The notes under the pieces are model-generated. The model worked only from the letters and a program-made list of their open reading frames with translations, was not told the origin of the DNA and ran no database searches. DNA of 64,000 bases from Microbacterium jejuense. Lineage in GTDB: Bacteria > Actinomycetota > Actinomycetes > Actinomycetales > Microbacteriaceae. The translations under genes and the position numbers were made by a program. The DNA is taken from assembly GCF_019511665.1 (NCBI RefSeq), contig NZ_JAEUAW010000002.1, forward strand, positions 248,001-312,000, given 5' to 3'. Of the stretch, positions 18,033-26,286 are shown piece after piece. Each line of letters begins with the position of its first letter. Within the stretch, counting starts at the first letter, position 1.

Positions 18033-18943
18033 CACCCACGCCGGGCGCCTCCGACACCTTCGGGCTGGGCTGCGCGCCCATCGGCAACCTGTTCACCGCG
18101 GTGGCCGATGCGGACGCGGACGCGACCGTCGGTGCTGCCCTGGACGCCGGCATCCGGTTCTTCGACACGGCGCCGCACTACGGCGCGGGGGCGAGCGAGG
18201 CGCGGCTGGGGCGTGCGCTCGCCGGGGTGCCGCGTGACTCCGTCGTGATCGCGACGAAGGTGGGTCGCAGGATCGTGGATGCCGGCGGCGCTGCGGTCCC
18301 GTCGGGCGAGGTCGGCACCGACACGGTGGCGGACCTGTCGCGTGACGGCGTGCTGCGGAGCCTGGAGGGGAGCCTGGCCCGGCTGGGCACGGACCGGATC
18401 GACCTGCTGTACCTGCACGATCCGGTCGATGTCGATGAGGCGCTGCGGTCGGCGATCCCTGAGCTGGTGCGGCTGCGCGCCGAGGGTGTGGTGCGCGCGA
18501 TCGGCGTCGGCATGGTGTGGCCCGAACCGCTGACGAGGTTCGTGCGCGAGGCCGACGTGGACGTGGTGATGATCGCCGGGCGCACGACCCTGCTCGACCA
18601 CCGCGGTGAGTCCGCGCTGCTGCCGGCCGCGGCGGAGCGGGGGGTGGGCGTGGTGGCGGCCGGGGTGTTCAACTCGGGCATCCTCGCCGACCCCGTGAAC
18701 ACGCCGTACTTCGATTACCGCGAGGCTCCGGCCGAGATGCAGGAACGGGCGCGCGAGCTGGCCGCCCTGTGCACGCGGTTCGGGGTCGAACTGCGGCACA
18801 TGGCGTCGCGGTACCCGCTGCGCCTGCCGGCGGTCGAGGCCGTGGTGGTGGGCGCCCGGACGCCGGCCGAGGTCCACGACTTCGCTTTCGCCGAGCACGC
18901 TGAGATCCCTGACGAGCTGTGGGCCGAGATCGAGCGCCTGTGA
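18002..18943 (+). CDS. Aldo/keto reductase (L-fucose/D-threo-aldose 1-dehydrogenase-like)
   Basis: NAD(P)-dependent oxidoreductase of 313 residues. AKR hallmarks are FFDTAPHYGAGASEARLGRAL (catalytic Asp and Tyr), VIATKVGRRI (Lys), DLLYLHDPVDV (His) and VVVGARTPAEV (cofactor). The Asp-Thr-Ala-Pro-His-Tyr form and the pairing with an amidohydrolase-type lactonase fit aldose 1-dehydrogenases that convert L-fucose to L-fuconolactone. The GTG at 18002 has GAGGAG at 17988-17993 and overlaps the RraA gene by 31 bases. The stop overlaps the lactonase start (GTGA). Confidence 0.87.
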   Translation: MAFRAGLRPLTPTPGASDTFGLGCAPIGNLFTAVADADADATVGAALDAGIRFFDTAPHYGAGASEARLGRALAGVPRDSVVIATKVGRRIVDAGGAAVPSGEVGTDTVADLSRDGVLRSLEGSLARLGTDRIDLLYLHDPVDVDEALRSAIPELVRLRAEGVVRAIGVGMVWPEPLTRFVREADVDVVMIAGRTTLLDHRGESALLPAAAERGVGVVAAGVFNSGILADPVNTPYFDYREAPAEMQERARELAALCTRFGVELRHMASRYPLRLPAVEAVVVGARTPAEVHDFAFAEHAEIPDELWAEIERL

Positions 18944-19896
18944 CGATCGTCGACGCGCACATCCACCTGTGGGACCTCTCGCGGTTCTCGCTCTCGTGGT
19001 TCCGGGACGACATGGGCCTGCCGCGCGAGGCGTCGCCCGAGGCGTTCCACTCCTCCACTGCCTCGCCCGTTGAGCGAGCGGGGACGCTTCGTCTCGCCGG
19101 CGCTCGCTCAGCGACCGACTCGCGAGACGAAACGCCGCAAGCCGACCTCGACACGCCCCCCGTCGCCTTCCCGCTCGTTGAGCGAGCGAGGAACGAGCGA
19201 GACGAAACGCCGCAAGCCGACCTCGAGACGCACCACGCAACCACGGCGATCGCCGTGCAGGCCGGCGACACCCTGCCCGAGATGCAGTGGCTGCTGAAGG
19301 TCGCCGCGACCGACCCCCGCGTGCGCGCCGTGGTCCTGCAGTACGTCCCGGGCCCCGAAGGCTGGGCCGGCCTCGCTACGAGCGTGCTCAACGACCGCGT
19401 GCATGGCATCCGCGTGGCAACGCCCGGCGGTGCCGCCGACCTGTCGGACGTCCCGGGCCTCGACGCTCTCTGCTCCGGTGCCGGGGAGTCCGGGCGGGTC
19501 GTCGAGTTCCTGGTCCGCCCCGCACAACTGGACGCCGTCGCGCGAGTCGCAGCACGGCATCCGCACACGAGGTTCGTGCTCTGCCACCTGGGTCTCGGTG
19601 CCGGAGTGCCGACCCCGGAGTGGGAGGGGTCGCTCCGGCGGGTGGCGGCCCAGCCCCACACCGCTGCGAAGTTCTCGGGCCTCGTGACAGGGGTCGAAGA
19701 CCACGCTCGTCTGGCGGCGCTCGCGGCGACGGCATCCACTCTTCTCGGTGCCGACCGGCTCATGTTCGGCAGCGACTGGCCGATGTCGTCGCGAGTGACG
19801 TCGTACGCGCGACTGGTCGACGACGTGGCCATCGCCTGGGGTGACCGGCCGGACGCGTTCTGGGGCGCCACGGCCGCGGAGACCTACGGACTCTAG
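18940..19896 (+). CDS. Amidohydrolase-family lactonase (L-fuconolactonase-like) with inserted repeat peptide
   Basis: Metal-dependent lactonase of 318 residues, COG3618 type, expected to open L-fuconolactone made by the preceding reductase. The metal motif is VDAHIHLWDLSRFSLSWF at the N-terminus. HTRFVLCHLGLG, TAAKFSGLVTGVED and LMFGSDWPMS supply further ligands, including the final Asp. Residues 43-97 are foreign: they are the translation of two interspersed-repeat copies, giving RDETPQADLDT and RDETPQADLET 25 residues apart, and the frame is kept. Relatives normally have a short loop there. GTG 18940 overlaps the reductase stop by four bases. Activity of the modified enzyme is uncertain. 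Confidence 0.85.
   Translation: MTIVDAHIHLWDLSRFSLSWFRDDMGLPREASPEAFHSSTASPVERAGTLRLAGARSATDSRDETPQADLDTPPVAFPLVERARNERDETPQADLETHHATTAIAVQAGDTLPEMQWLLKVAATDPRVRAVVLQYVPGPEGWAGLATSVLNDRVHGIRVATPGGAADLSDVPGLDALCSGAGESGRVVEFLVRPAQLDAVARVAARHPHTRFVLCHLGLGAGVPTPEWEGSLRRVAAQPHTAAKFSGLVTGVEDHARLAALAATASTLLGADRLMFGSDWPMSSRVTSYARLVDDVAIAWGDRPDAFWGATAAETYGL
19068..19231. repeat. Two repeat copies inserted in frame inside the lactonase gene
   Basis: CGTTGAGCGAGCG (19068), a reverse arm (CGCTTCGTCTCG to GCTCAGCGACCG, 19085-19116), GAGACGAAACG (19124), then GCTCGTTGAGCGAGCGAGGA to GAGACGAAACG (19173-19209). The 33-base blocks at 19124-19156 and 19199-19231 differ at one base and are 75 bases apart, exactly 25 codons. 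No stop codon is introduced in the frame used. Confidence 0.9.
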
Positions 19897-19921
19897 GCCC
19901 GCCGCCTCGGCGACGGGCCGA

Positions 19922-20074
19922 TCAGGGCTTTCCGCGATCGACCCAGCGAGTGTGGGCCTTGAGCCCGTGCAGGACGCCCAGACGCACGACGACATACAGC
20001 GCTGCTGCGATGATCGCGAGCAGGCCACCGTAGATGAAGAGCACGAAGAACCAGCCGTCCAAGCCGAAGAACAT
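19922..20074 (-). CDS. Small membrane protein, 50 residues (hypothetical)
   Basis: A short open frame that fits a real gene. It encodes MFFGLDGWFFVLFIYGGLLA, continues through a hydrophobic stretch IIAAALYVVVRLGVL, and ends with a basic soluble tail (HGLKAHTRWVDRGKP). One transmembrane helix at about residues 9-33 with a positively charged end is predicted by eye. It sits alone between convergent or divergent neighbours; the upstream ribosome site is weak. Function unknown. Third-position G/C is high, as in real genes here. Confidence 0.55.
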   Translation of the reverse strand: MFFGLDGWFFVLFIYGGLLAIIAAALYVVVRLGVLHGLKAHTRWVDRGKP

Positions 20075-20155
20075 GAGCCGAACCTAGCGGCTACGCCTCG
20101 ACGCCGATTCTGATTGTCCACAGGCGGCATCGACGAGCAAAGGTAGGGTGGCCAG

Positions 20156-20863
20156 GTGACAGCGCCCGTATCGACCCCCGCCCCCGCACCGCGGCCGGGT
20201 GCCGTCTACTTCGTCGGACGGGTCGTCCTGAGGCCTCTGTTCTGGCTGATGTACCGGCCGCGCATCACGGGTCGAGGCAACGTGCCTGCCCAGGGTCCGG
20301 TGCTGCTGGCGAGCAACCACCTGGCGTCGCTCGACACCGTCATCATCCCGACGTCGGCGACTCGCCCGGTGCAGTTCCTCATCAAGTCGTCGTACTTCAC
20401 GGGCTCGGGAGTGCTCGGTCGCTTCATGCGCTGGTTCTTCACGTCGATCGGCGGCGTCCCCGTGTACCGCGCGACCGGTCGAGACGCCCGTGCCGCGCTC
20501 GACGCCGGCAGCAGCATCCTCCGCGCCGGCAGCGTGTTCGCGGTGTTCCCCGAGGGAACCCGCTCGCGCGACGGCAAGCTGCACGAGGGTCACGGCGGCG
20601 CCGCGTGGATGGCCCGCGAGACGGGCGCCGCGGTCGTGCCCGTCGGCCTGATCGGGACCGGAGCGGTGAAGCCCTTCCGTCACCTGCTGCCCGGCAGGCC
20701 CCGCATCGAGGTGCACTTCGGTGAGCCCCTCGACCTCTCGGACCTGGAGGGCGTGCCCGACGGCAAGGCCCGTCGTGAGATCACCGAGCGCATGATGTCC
20801 GCCATCGCCCGCCTCACCGGCCAGGAGCGATCGGGCAGTGTGAACGCGAGTTCGCGCGACTGA
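20156..20863 (+). CDS. 1-acyl-sn-glycerol-3-phosphate acyltransferase (PlsC family)
   Basis: Membrane-associated acyltransferase of 235 residues making phosphatidic acid from lysophosphatidate. Motif I is NHLASLD (HX4D, catalytic His-Asp), then the substrate loop FTSIGGVPVYRATGRDA, motif III FAVFPEGTRSRDG, and motif IV VVPVGLIG. A hydrophobic region near residues 18-35 could anchor it. GTG 20156 follows AAGGTAGGG. Single gene; the next gene converges on it. Confidence 0.9.
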   Translation: MTAPVSTPAPAPRPGAVYFVGRVVLRPLFWLMYRPRITGRGNVPAQGPVLLASNHLASLDTVIIPTSATRPVQFLIKSSYFTGSGVLGRFMRWFFTSIGGVPVYRATGRDARAALDAGSSILRAGSVFAVFPEGTRSRDGKLHEGHGGAAWMARETGAAVVPVGLIGTGAVKPFRHLLPGRPRIEVHFGEPLDLSDLEGVPDGKARREITERMMSAIARLTGQERSGSVNASSRD

Positions 20864-20932
20864 GCCGCGGGCGCGGCGGGGGCACAGGGATGCGGCATCC
20901 ACGGTAGCCAATCGGGCGGTCGCGCCTCGACG

Positions 20933-21724
20933 TCACAGCATCCCGGTCAGCACTCCGCCGTCGGCGCGCACGGCCGCACCGTTCGTCGCCGAGGCCAGGG
21001 GACTCGCGAGATAGGTCACGAGGTTCGCGATCTCGGAGGGCTCGATGAACCGCTCCAGGAGGGTGGTGCCGTTCTGGCCGATGATGGCCGCCTTGACGGC
21101 GTCGACAGGAGCCGACTGCGATGCGGCGATCGACTCGACCGTCGCCGCGACGCCAGCCGAGTAGGTGGGGCCGCCCAGGACGGTGTTGACGGTCACGCCG
21201 GTGCCGCGGGTGAGCTTGGCGAGCCCGTTGCCGAGGGCGATCATCGCCGCTTTGCTCACGCCGTAGTGGATCATGTCGGCCGGCACGTTCACGCCCGACT
21301 CGCTGCTGACGAACAGCACGCGCCCCCACCCGCGCCGCAGCATCCCGCCGAGCAAGTGACGCGACAGACGCACGCCGCTCATGACGTTGACCTCGAGGTA
21401 GCGCGCCCACTCGGCGTCGGTGACGGACTCGAACTCGGCCAGCCCGAACAGTCCGACGTTGTTGACGAGGATGTCCACGTCGTCGAGCTCTCCCAGCAGC
21501 GCCTCGACCTCAGCAGGCTCGGCGAAGTCCGCGTGCCGACCGCTGTGGTCCGCTCCCGGGTAGTTGGCGCGCAGGTTCGCCACTGCCGCATCCACGCCTT
21601 CCGCCGACCTGCCGTTCACGATGACGCGAGCTCCCTCGGCCGCCAGCGCCGAGGCGATGGCGAAGCCGATCCCCTGCGTCGATCCGCTCACGAAGGCCGT
21701 CTTGCCGTGCAGGTGCAGTTCCAT
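20933..21724 (-). CDS. SDR family oxidoreductase
   Basis: NAD(P)-dependent short-chain dehydrogenase of 263 residues. The cofactor site is VSGSTQGIGFAIASAL, followed by NGRSAEG. LVNNVG, the catalytic Ser in VLFVSSESG and YGVSK (Tyr-Lys) are present, and the end ANLVTYLASPLASATNGAAVRADGGVL is typical of classical SDRs. It is transcribed away from the MarR gene; paired operator-like sites in the shared region suggest it is the regulator's target. Substrate unknown. Confidence 0.9.
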   Translation of the reverse strand: MELHLHGKTAFVSGSTQGIGFAIASALAAEGARVIVNGRSAEGVDAAVANLRANYPGADHSGRHADFAEPAEVEALLGELDDVDILVNNVGLFGLAEFESVTDAEWARYLEVNVMSGVRLSRHLLGGMLRRGWGRVLFVSSESGVNVPADMIHYGVSKAAMIALGNGLAKLTRGTGVTVNTVLGGPTYSAGVAATVESIAASQSAPVDAVKAAIIGQNGTTLLERFIEPSEIANLVTYLASPLASATNGAAVRADGGVLTGML

Positions 21725-21760
21725 GCGTGTCTCCTCCTCGCCCGCCTGCGGCAGGCATTT

Positions 21761-21808
21761 ACTTTCCTGAGCAAGTAAACGTAGTCCTTATCGCTTTCCC
21801 AGGCAAGT
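21761..21808. promoter_or_regulatory. Paired MarR-type operator candidates
   Basis: ACTTTCCTGAGCAAGT (21761-21776) and GCTTTCCCAGGCAAGT (21793-21808) share CTTTCC....GCAAGT and each is an imperfect dyad (ACTT...AAGT). They are 32 bases apart, about three helical turns, in the 106-base gap between the divergent SDR and MarR genes. TTTACTT/AAGTAAA extends the first dyad. Confidence 0.6.
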
Positions 21809-21830
21809 TTCTGCGCGGTAGCCTCGTGGC

Positions 21831-22367
21831 ATGTCGCATTCCCCCGAGCCCACGGGACTGAGCCCGGCCCATCTCGAGGTGTGGGCGTCGGTCGCGACGC
21901 TGCTCGAGCGCCTGCCCGCCGCGCTGGACGCCCAGCTCCAGCGCGACAGCGGCCTGACGCACTTCGAGCACGGAGTGCTCTTCGCGCTCGACAGCGCGCC
22001 CGGGCGCACGCTGCGCATGAGCACGCTTGCCGGCTACGCGAGCAGCACGCTGTCACGACTCTCCCGTGCGATCTCGCGCCTGGAGAAGAAGGGGTGGGTG
22101 CGCCGCCACGTGGACCCGACGGACGGTCGGGTGACGCTCGCGACGCTGACGGATGCCGGCCACGAGACGGTTGCGCGGTCGACGCCGGCACATCACTCGC
22201 TCGTCGAGAGGCTCGTCTTCCAGTCCCTCACCGAGCAGCAGGTGCGTCAGCTCGGCACGATCAGCCGCCGCGTCGCCGAAGCGATCGACCCCTCCGCTCC
22301 AGCGTGGAGTCCCGGCAGCCGTCCGGCCCCCACGCCGGAGTCCGCAGCCGAGGGCCGACGCTCCTGA
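21831..22367 (+). CDS. MarR family transcriptional regulator
   Basis: Dimeric winged-helix regulator of 178 residues. The recognition region is LRMSTLAGYASSTLSRLSRAISRLEKKGWV, followed by the wing RRHVDPTDGRVTLATLTDAGHE, both standard for MarR proteins. The C-terminal 25 residues are Pro/Ser-rich and likely disordered. It lies back to back with an SDR gene and close to two dyad sites, so it probably represses both. No strong ribosome site precedes the ATG at 21831; an early leaderless start is possible. Confidence 0.92.
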   Translation: MSHSPEPTGLSPAHLEVWASVATLLERLPAALDAQLQRDSGLTHFEHGVLFALDSAPGRTLRMSTLAGYASSTLSRLSRAISRLEKKGWVRRHVDPTDGRVTLATLTDAGHETVARSTPAHHSLVERLVFQSLTEQQVRQLGTISRRVAEAIDPSAPAWSPGSRPAPTPESAAEGRRS

Positions 22368-22401
22368 CGAGTACGCGCGCTGGCGGCGGCCGGTGGCCCG
22401 A

Positions 22402-24438
22402 TCAGGCGAAGAGTTCGTCGAAGGCGTCCGTGCGCACGCGCGCGGTCACGGCGGCCGTCGCGACCGCGGGTTCGGGGGTGAGGGCGGCGGTGCTCACCGA
22501 CTCCATGAGGTCGCGCGCGGACGCGGTGAGGAACCGGCTGGGCTTGGCGGCGACGTGCTTGGCGAGGAACGCGGTCGGATGCGTGGGCAGCTGCGAGGGC
22601 GCGTACACGTCGAGTGTGTCGCGTGCGCGGGTGAGCGCGACGTAGAAGAGCCGCTGCTCCTCGGCGAGACCGGCGGACGAGGTGAGCGCCATGTCGGACG
22701 GCATCGCGCCGTCGTTCGCCCGCATCAGGTGCACGGCGTCCCATTCCAGACCCTTGGCGGAGTGGATCGTCGACAGCGTCAGCCAGTCCTCGTCGAGATG
22801 CGGCTGCTTCGCCCAATCGCCGGCCACGTTCACCGGATCGATCGCCTGCTCGCTCACGAACGTGCGCAGGTCGGACTGCGCCGCGGCGGCCTCTGCGATG
22901 CCGTCGACCTCGGTCACCCGACGATGCCAGTCCGGGTAATGGGCGCGCAGCAGCGGGTCCACCGCGCCCCGGCATGCCTCCACGAGCTCCGGCACGGCGG
23001 TCGTGACGTCGACGGCGCCGAGCAGCGAAAGAGTGGACGCGAGCCCGGTGCGTGCCTTCGCCGGTGCGGCGGCGACCGCGTCGGACGCGCGGTTGACGCC
23101 CCCGTCCGCCAGGATCCGGGCGAGGGTGCGCGCACTCGCCTTGCCGATCGCGCGGTGCCGCGTGAGCAGGCGGTACCACGACACCTCGTCCGCCGGATTG
23201 AGGACCACCCGAAAGCTCGCCAGCAGGTCGCGAACATGCGACGTCTCGAGATAGCCGATGCCGCCGAACTTGTGGAACGGGATGCCGCGGACCTTGAGCT
23301 CGATCTCGAGCTGGGCGCTGTGCGACCCGGTCCGCATCAGGACGGCCTGCGAACGCAGCGGCATGCCGTCGACGTGCGCGGCAAGGATGCGGTCGGCGAT
23401 CGTGCGGGCTTCGTCGTCGGCGTTGCGACAGGTGACGAGTGTCGGCCGGACGCCCTGCTGCGGGCGGTCGGCGACCAGCCGCAGCCTCAGCTCGCCGGGG
23501 CGCACCTCGTTGGCGAGGTCGAGGATCGGCTGCGTGGAACGGAAGTTGCGTTGCAGCCGCACCAGCGTGGCGTCGGGGTAGGCGTCGACGAGTTCGAGCA
23601 GGTGCCCGGCGCTCGCGCCCCGGAACGCGTAGATCGCCTGCGCGTCGTCTCCGACGACGGTGAGCCCGCGACCGTCGGGGCTGAGTCCCCGCACGATGTC
23701 GACCTGGAGCTGATTGACATCCTGATACTCGTCGACCAGCACCCAGTCCCACCGTGCCCGCAGGCGCGCCCCGACATCGGGATCAGAGACCAGAGCCCGC
23801 CAGGCGATGAGCAGGTCGTCCAGGTCGAGCAGGCCGCGCTCGCGCTTGCGGTCGCGGTAGTGGCGCAGCAGCCCGGCGATCTGGTCGGCCTGCTCAAGCG
23901 CCCAGGGGAACTGCTCCTCGATGACGGCGCGGATCGGGGTCGCCGTGTTGACCACGCGCGAGGCGATGTCCGCGATGGTGCGGGTGGTGGGCAGCCGCAC
24001 CTCCGTGCCGTCGAGTCCGTGCTCCGCGCGCAGCAGGTCGATCAGGTCGATGACGTCGTCGGGATCGATGACCGTGACGTCCTCCAGCCCCAGGTGCTGC
24101 GCATGCTCGGCGACGATGCGGTGCGCCACGGCATGGAACGTGCCCCCGGCGATGCGCTGCGCCGCCTGCGCGTCGCCGCACAGCGACGCGGCGCGCGAGA
24201 GCATCGCCGACGCCGCGCGCCGGGTGAACGTGAGCAGCAGGATCCGTTCCGGCGCCACCCCCGCCTCCAGCAGCCGAGCGACCCGTGCCGTGAGGACCCG
24301 CGTCTTGCCGGTCCCCGCCCCCGCCGCGACCACGAGCGGTCCGTCGCCGTGCTCGACGGCCTCCAGCTGTGCCGGATCCAGCCCCGCCAGCGCATCACGA
24401 ACTGCCACGGAAGCGACCGTAGCCAGACCCCCCGACAT
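22402..24438 (-). CDS. UvrD/PcrA-type ATP-dependent DNA helicase
   Basis: Superfamily 1A 3'-5' helicase of 678 residues acting in DNA repair or recombination. Motifs in order: Q-motif LDPAQLEAVEHGDGPLVV, Walker A GAGTGKTRV, Ia LLLTFTRRAA, Walker B WVLVDEYQDVN, III GDDAQAIYAFRGA, IV LQRNFRSTQPIL, V TIHSAKGLEWDAVHL and VI RLFYVALTRARD. It is shorter than UvrD/PcrA and has no C-terminal Tudor or nuclease domain, so it is one of the actinobacterial UvrD-like paralogues. It begins 27 bases after an HTH regulator gene on the same strand. Confidence 0.93.
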   Translation of the reverse strand: MSGGLATVASVAVRDALAGLDPAQLEAVEHGDGPLVVAAGAGTGKTRVLTARVARLLEAGVAPERILLLTFTRRAASAMLSRAASLCGDAQAAQRIAGGTFHAVAHRIVAEHAQHLGLEDVTVIDPDDVIDLIDLLRAEHGLDGTEVRLPTTRTIADIASRVVNTATPIRAVIEEQFPWALEQADQIAGLLRHYRDRKRERGLLDLDDLLIAWRALVSDPDVGARLRARWDWVLVDEYQDVNQLQVDIVRGLSPDGRGLTVVGDDAQAIYAFRGASAGHLLELVDAYPDATLVRLQRNFRSTQPILDLANEVRPGELRLRLVADRPQQGVRPTLVTCRNADDEARTIADRILAAHVDGMPLRSQAVLMRTGSHSAQLEIELKVRGIPFHKFGGIGYLETSHVRDLLASFRVVLNPADEVSWYRLLTRHRAIGKASARTLARILADGGVNRASDAVAAAPAKARTGLASTLSLLGAVDVTTAVPELVEACRGAVDPLLRAHYPDWHRRVTEVDGIAEAAAAQSDLRTFVSEQAIDPVNVAGDWAKQPHLDEDWLTLSTIHSAKGLEWDAVHLMRANDGAMPSDMALTSSAGLAEEQRLFYVALTRARDTLDVYAPSQLPTHPTAFLAKHVAAKPSRFLTASARDLMESVSTAALTPEPAVATAAVTARVRTDAFDELFA

Positions 24439-24465
24439 CCAGCGTCGAGGCGGCGTGCGCGGCGG

Positions 24466-25311
24466 CTACTCCACGAGCGACTGCGTCCCGAGCACGATCG
24501 CCAGCTGCAGGCGCTCGGCGTCCTCGGTGCCCGGGGCTGCGGTGTAGACCATGATCCGCAGGTCGTCCTGCGCGACGACGAGGGTGTCGCAGTCGACGGT
24601 GATCGGGCCGACGGCCGGGTGGTCGATGATCTTGTGGCGTGACTGCTCGCGGGGTGCGGCATCCGTCACCGTCTTCCAGAGCATCTCGAAATCGGGACTC
24701 GCGGCCCGGAGGTCGGCGACGAGGCGGCGCAGGCGCGCGTCGTGCGGATAGCGGGCGACCGTCGTGCGCAGGTCGGCGACGAGGCCGGCGACCTGCTCGG
24801 CGTGCTCCTCGGGGGTCTGCCGCGCGCGGGAGCGCGGGCCGACGACGTTGCGCCACACGCCGTTGCGCTCGTTGCCGCGCAGCTCGGCGGTCGGTCCCAT
24901 GAGCGCGTCGTACGGCGCGTTCGCGACGATGAGGTTCCACGCCGCGTCGTACACCACGACGGGGATGCCGTCGAACCGGTCGAGCAGCCGTTGGATGCTG
25001 GCAGGGATGCGCGCCGAGACGACACCTGCTCCCGGTGCGCTGCGCCCGGCGAGCTGGAAGAGGAGGTCGCGCTCGGCGTCCGAGAGCCGCAGTGCGCGCG
25101 CGAGCGCCTCGACGACCTGCTCGGACGGCGCCGTCGCGCGTCCCTGTTCGAGGCGGGTCAGATAGTCCACCGAGATGCCGGCGAGCGTCGCGAGCTCCTC
25201 GCGGCGCAGTCCTGCCGCGCGGCGACGTCCTCCGTGAGGGATGCCGGCGGCCTCGGGCGATACCCGGTCGCGCCAGCGGCGCACGGCGCTGCCGAACTCC
25301 CACGCTTCCAT
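24466..25311 (-). CDS. XRE-type HTH regulator with MmyB-like ligand domain
   Basis: Regulator of 281 residues. The helix-turn-helix is at about 35-65 (GLRREELATLAGISVDYLTRLEQGRA), preceded by FGSAVRRWRDRVSP and followed by QVVEALARALRLSDAERDLLFQLAG. The C-terminal 170 residues (PVVVYDAAWNLIVANAPYDALMG ... DHPAVGPITVDCDTLVV) match the MmyB-like ligand-binding domain found in actinobacterial repressors. It is divergent from an SDR gene starting 102 bases away, which is a common target arrangement for this type. Confidence 0.9.
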   Translation of the reverse strand: MEAWEFGSAVRRWRDRVSPEAAGIPHGGRRRAAGLRREELATLAGISVDYLTRLEQGRATAPSEQVVEALARALRLSDAERDLLFQLAGRSAPGAGVVSARIPASIQRLLDRFDGIPVVVYDAAWNLIVANAPYDALMGPTAELRGNERNGVWRNVVGPRSRARQTPEEHAEQVAGLVADLRTTVARYPHDARLRRLVADLRAASPDFEMLWKTVTDAAPREQSRHKIIDHPAVGPITVDCDTLVVAQDDLRIMVYTAAPGTEDAERLQLAIVLGTQSLVE

Positions 25312-25412
25312 GGCTCCAGTCTGCGCGCTGCGCGCCGTGCTGTCCTGGCCCTGCGAGTCCTAGGAGAAAGCGACGACTGCCTGCGCCTGCGCGAGCGGCG
25401 GACGCTGGATGC

Positions 25413-26123
25413 ATGACAACGACACTGATCACCGGGGCCAACAAGGGCCTCGGCAAGGAGACCGCCCGCGCACTCGTCGACGCGGGGCACACGGTGTGGC
25501 TCGGGGCACGCGACGAGGCTCGCGGGCGTGCCGCGGCCGACGAGGTCGGCGCACGCTTCGTGCAACTCGACGTGACCGACGACGCCTCCGTGAGCGCGGC
25601 GATCGCGACCATCTCCGAAGCGGGCACAGGACTCGACGTGCTCATCAACAACGCCGGCATCGCCAAATGGGGCAGCGACTTCACCGAATCGCTCGACAGC
25701 GCGAGCGTGCTCGAGGTGTTCGACACGAATGTCGTCGGGATCGTGCGGGTGACCGAGGCGGCCCTGCCACTGCTGGAGCAGTCGGCGAACCCCGTCGTCG
25801 TCAACGTGTCGAGCGCCCTCGGCTCGTTCTGGGCGACGCACGAGCCGTCGCGGCCGGCGTCGAGCTTCGTCTCGCTCATCTACGGGTCGAGCAAGGCCGC
25901 GGTCTCGATGCTCACCGTCCAGTACTCGCGGGCGCACACGAACGTGAAGTTCAACGCCGTCGAGCCCGGCATCACCGCGACCGAACTCGGCGGCGGCGAC
26001 CCCGGCAGCCACCCCGGGCGTCCGGCATCCGTCAGCGCCCAGGTCGTCGCGAAGCTGGCCATGATCGGCCCCGACGGCCCGACCGGCACCTTCCAGGAGG
26101 ACCAGGGCGAGCTGGGCTGGTGA
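25413..26123 (+). CDS. SDR family oxidoreductase
   Basis: Short-chain dehydrogenase of 236 residues. TLITGANKGLGKETARALVDAGHTV gives the cofactor fold, LDVTDDASV the adenine pocket, LINNAGIAKWG the core, VVVNVSSALGSF the Ser, and YGSSKAAVSML the Tyr-Lys pair. AVEPGITATELGG is typical of carbonyl-reductase-like SDRs. The first 126 codons of the longer open frame overlap the regulator and are discarded. Likely controlled by the divergent MmyB-type regulator; substrate unknown. Confidence 0.9.
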   Translation: MTTTLITGANKGLGKETARALVDAGHTVWLGARDEARGRAAADEVGARFVQLDVTDDASVSAAIATISEAGTGLDVLINNAGIAKWGSDFTESLDSASVLEVFDTNVVGIVRVTEAALPLLEQSANPVVVNVSSALGSFWATHEPSRPASSFVSLIYGSSKAAVSMLTVQYSRAHTNVKFNAVEPGITATELGGGDPGSHPGRPASVSAQVVAKLAMIGPDGPTGTFQEDQGELGW

Positions 26124-26145
26124 CACGCCGGCCCTGACCGAGGGT

Positions 26146-26182
26146 CATGGCAGGGGCATGCGAGGTGCGTGCCCCTGCCATG
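26146..26182 (+). terminator. Hairpin after the SDR gene
   Basis: CATGGCAGGGGCA (26146-26158) and TGCCCCTGCCATG (26170-26182) form a perfect 13-pair stem with an 11-base loop, followed by TTCCC. It starts 23 bases after the SDR stop. Confidence 0.7.
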
Positions 26183-26286
26183 TTCCCGCGCATCCTCCGC
26201 CAACCTGTGCCGGCTGAGCGGCGATCGTCGTGGCATCCCCCGCGCGTCGGCGAGACTCGTGAAGACACCGAACGCAGAGGAACCCG

